Assembly (NCBI GenBank): GCA_013811645.1
Contig: JACCUU010000081.1
Location: 1 to 6,570 of the forward strand
Length of the DNA: 6,570 bases
Direction: 5' to 3'
Source of the DNA: Actinomycetota bacterium
Lineage (GTDB): Bacteria > Actinomycetota > Thermoleophilia > Gaiellales > Gaiellaceae
Below are positions 5,350 through 6,570 of the stretch, in pieces. Numbering within the stretch: position 1 is the stretch's first letter; every line of letters starts with the position of its first letter. Made by a program: the position numbers and the translations under genes. Under the pieces are notes generated by a model. It was not told the DNA's origin, did not search any database, and was given only the letters and a program-made list of their open reading frames with translations.

Positions 5350-5645
5350 ACACACGCGCTCAATCACGTGCGCCTCGGATCTGGCCCACCGCTCGTGCTA
5401 GTGCACGGACTCGGTTTCGATCCGCGTGTCGATCGCTCCGATTCGGCTGCTCCGACCCGAAGCAGCGTCACGATCGGATGGGGCCGGCACGACCGTGTCT
5501 GCCCGCCGCGGCAGGCTCGAGTCGCCATGGCCAGGTTCCCACAGACGCGTCTCCACTGGTTTGAACGGTCTGGCCACTTCCCGCACTGGATCAACCGCGG
5601 CAGACTGCACAGCTGATCCTGGCGAGCACGGGCACGTCGGGCTAG
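5350..5645 (+). pseudogene. Alpha/beta hydrolase remnant: internal deletion plus C-terminal frameshift
   Basis: The translation joins two ends of an alpha/beta hydrolase. Near 5368-5415 is the N-terminal strand with the oxyanion-hole motif (VRLGSGPPLVLVHGLG). Only a dozen or so residues later comes the C-terminal part SVTIGWGRHDRVCPP..., ending HWFERSGHFPHW, with the expected catalytic Asp (codon about 5491) and His (about 5575). The intervening region that should carry the GxSxG nucleophile elbow and cap, normally well over 100 residues, is absent. After HW (5587-5589) the frame runs to a stop at 5614-5616, but moving back by one base (rereading G5589) gives DQPRQTAQLILASTG and a stop at 5643-5645, the usual end of this family, so one base seems to have been lost. 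There is no Shine-Dalgarno, and a terminator hairpin lies immediately upstream. It is very probably non-functional. The ancestor's substrate is unknown. Confidence 0.7.
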
Positions 5646-5654
5646 ACGTGCGCC
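5630..5654. terminator. Imperfect hairpin between the hydrolase remnant and the DUF6328 gene
   Basis: GGGCACGTC (5630-5638) pairs with GACGTGCGCCC (5645-5655) around a 6-nt loop, with seven continuous pairs, one bulged base and two more pairs. It lies 18 nt past the stop of the minus-strand membrane-protein gene and at the end of the hydrolase remnant, so it could terminate transcription from either side. No T-tract. Confidence 0.4.
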
Positions 5655-5672
5655 CGCCCGTTCGAAACCGGA

Positions 5673-6194
5673 CTATTCGCGCCTGGAAGACGCTTGCTGC
5701 CGATCCTGCCAGGCGCGGTAGAGAGCGATCCCCCACCACAGCCACGCGATCAACGCAAATGATCCCGCGGCCACGGTGATCGCCTGGCTCGTGCCGAACA
5801 CGAGATCGGTCACGAGATAGATCACGCCGGTGAAGGCGATCGATATCGCCACGGATCCGGCGATCGCCTCGCGATTCCCCTTCCTCACCATGTACTCCTT
5901 GTCGCCCGCGCGGAACCTGATGCGGTGGTACGCGGCGGGTGCGAGGAAGCAGACGAGCGCCGTCGCGGTACTCAGGAGAGTGACGTAGTAGACGTAGCGC
6001 TGGGCGTCGGTCAGGTTTCCGAACTCAGCCGTGAAGCGAATGGCGAGCAAGAAGCCGAACAGGACCTCGGCTCCCGGAATCAGGGAGCGCAGCTCCTCGA
6101 GCAGCTCGCCATGCTCTCGCTCGAGCCGCTCTTTTAGCTCCTCCTTGCTCTCTTCCTGCTCGACGCTCGCCTGCGCCTGATCGGGATCAGCCAT
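5673..6194 (-). CDS. DUF6328-type four-helix membrane protein
   Basis: About 173 residues from the ATG at 6194. In-frame ATG (6200) and TTG (6203) codons just upstream would add two or three residues, and no strong Shine-Dalgarno separates them. The first 40 residues are highly charged and likely helical (KEELKERLEREHGELLEEL). Four hydrophobic segments follow, at roughly residues 41-55, 69-90, 110-132 and 138-161, with polar loops (AYHRIRFRAGDKEYMVRKGNR) and a basic C-terminus. The layout LLEELR...GAEVLFGFLL...F...QRYVYYVTLLS...APAAYHR is what I recall of the DUF6328 family of actinobacterial membrane proteins; no biochemical role is established that I know of. Its start overlaps the stop of the upstream HExxH gene, so the two are probably one operon with coupled translation. 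Confidence 0.8.
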   Translation of the reverse strand: MADPDQAQASVEQEESKEELKERLEREHGELLEELRSLIPGAEVLFGFLLAIRFTAEFGNLTDAQRYVYYVTLLSTATALVCFLAPAAYHRIRFRAGDKEYMVRKGNREAIAGSVAISIAFTGVIYLVTDLVFGTSQAITVAAGSFALIAWLWWGIALYRAWQDRQQASSRRE

Positions 6195-6570
6195 CGGCAT
6201 CAACGTGGTCAGGCCACTCGGTGCGCCGCGTCAGGGCAAGGCAGCTCGGTGTTGCCATGCGGTAGAGGGGTGGCCCGAAGAGCCGCGTGTAGGCGAAGGC
6301 GAGATTGCGCGCGCGAAGAGCCTTCGCCTCGTCGAATCCGAAGCGTTCCGCTCCCCAGCGCACAGCCTCGTTCGCGAAGCAGGAGGTCACCCGCTCGATT
6401 CCGACTCCCTGCCGGTGAAGCGCCTCGTGGAGAAGGATCGCGTACGCGCCGGCGGTGTAGACGGTGTGCCTGCCCCCGAGGAATGTGCGGACGTTGTCAC
6501 ACGTCCCGTTTCGCAGATGGAGATCGGCGCCCCCGGCGTAGTACGCGACGACCCGGCCTGCGGGGATCCC
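6187..6570 (-). CDS. HExxH-motif protein (putative zinc peptidase-like), C-terminal part
   Basis: The frame is open to the window edge, giving 127 residues; the start lies beyond 6570. The segment AGAYAILLHEALHRQGVGIERVTSCFANEAVRWG contains an HExxH signature (His48, Glu49, His52 of the visible part), followed 12-16 residues later by a Cys and a Glu that could supply a third metal ligand or structural contact. This pattern of a hydrophobic helix, HExxH and then a short downstream helix with Cys and Glu is seen in minimal metallopeptidase-like proteins of actinobacteria. I cannot name the family with certainty. Residues 20-30 (NGTCDNVRTF) hold a further Cys. The stop TGA overlaps the ATG of the DUF6328 gene (ATGGCTGA), so the two are translationally coupled. 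Confidence 0.65.
   Translation of the reverse strand, partial: GIPAGRVVAYYAGGADLHLRNGTCDNVRTFLGGRHTVYTAGAYAILLHEALHRQGVGIERVTSCFANEAVRWGAERFGFDEAKALRARNLAFAYTRLFGPPLYRMATPSCLALTRRTEWPDHVDADG

Overview
The window is GC-rich, with gene content typical of a high-GC Gram-positive bacterium, most likely an actinobacterium; a deep-branching class such as Thermoleophilia is a guess from protein style only. The arguments are the strong G/C third-position bias, a stand-alone bacterial Ku with an Arg/Lys-rich tail, a DUF6328-type membrane protein, and putative promoters of the SigB/SigF stress type (GTTT...GGGTA). Gene starts mix ATG and GTG.

Layout, left to right. (1) 1-675 (+): the 3' part of a beta-propeller protein of the YVTN/6-phosphogluconolactonase type, followed by a perfect 11-bp hairpin (693-722). 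(2) 762-3196 (+): a two-component pair, a PhoR/VicK-like histidine kinase overlapping by 4 nt (ATGA) an OmpR/PhoB-family response regulator. (3) 3223-3960 (-): a second, orphan OmpR-family regulator, closely related to the first and tail-to-tail with it across 26 nt. (4) 4053-4889 (-): Ku, the non-homologous end-joining DNA-end binder. (5) 5004-5306 (+): a 100-residue Gly/Ser/Gln/Glu low-complexity protein divergent from Ku, with a strong Shine-Dalgarno and a perfect 12-bp terminator-like hairpin (5317-5349). (6) 5350-5645 (+): the remnant of an alpha/beta hydrolase that has lost its middle, including the nucleophile region, and carries a C-terminal frameshift. (7) 5673-6194 (-): a four-helix DUF6328-type membrane protein, translationally overlapped by (8) 6187-6570 (-): the C-terminal part of an HExxH (putative zinc peptidase-like) protein that runs off the window.

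How the parts may work together. The kinase and first regulator form an ordinary envelope-sensing two-component system. The central block is the most interesting part. The orphan regulator, Ku and the Gly-rich protein each have a GTTT/GGTT-N13-15-GGGTA element at the expected distance from their start codon. The elements of the orphan regulator and Ku lie so close to the start codon that the mRNAs would be nearly leaderless, which fits the lack of a clear Shine-Dalgarno there. This suggests, as inference from sequence only, a small general-stress island combining DNA-end repair, a regulator without a kinase and a disordered protein. I see no mobile element, CRISPR array, tRNA or rRNA in the window.
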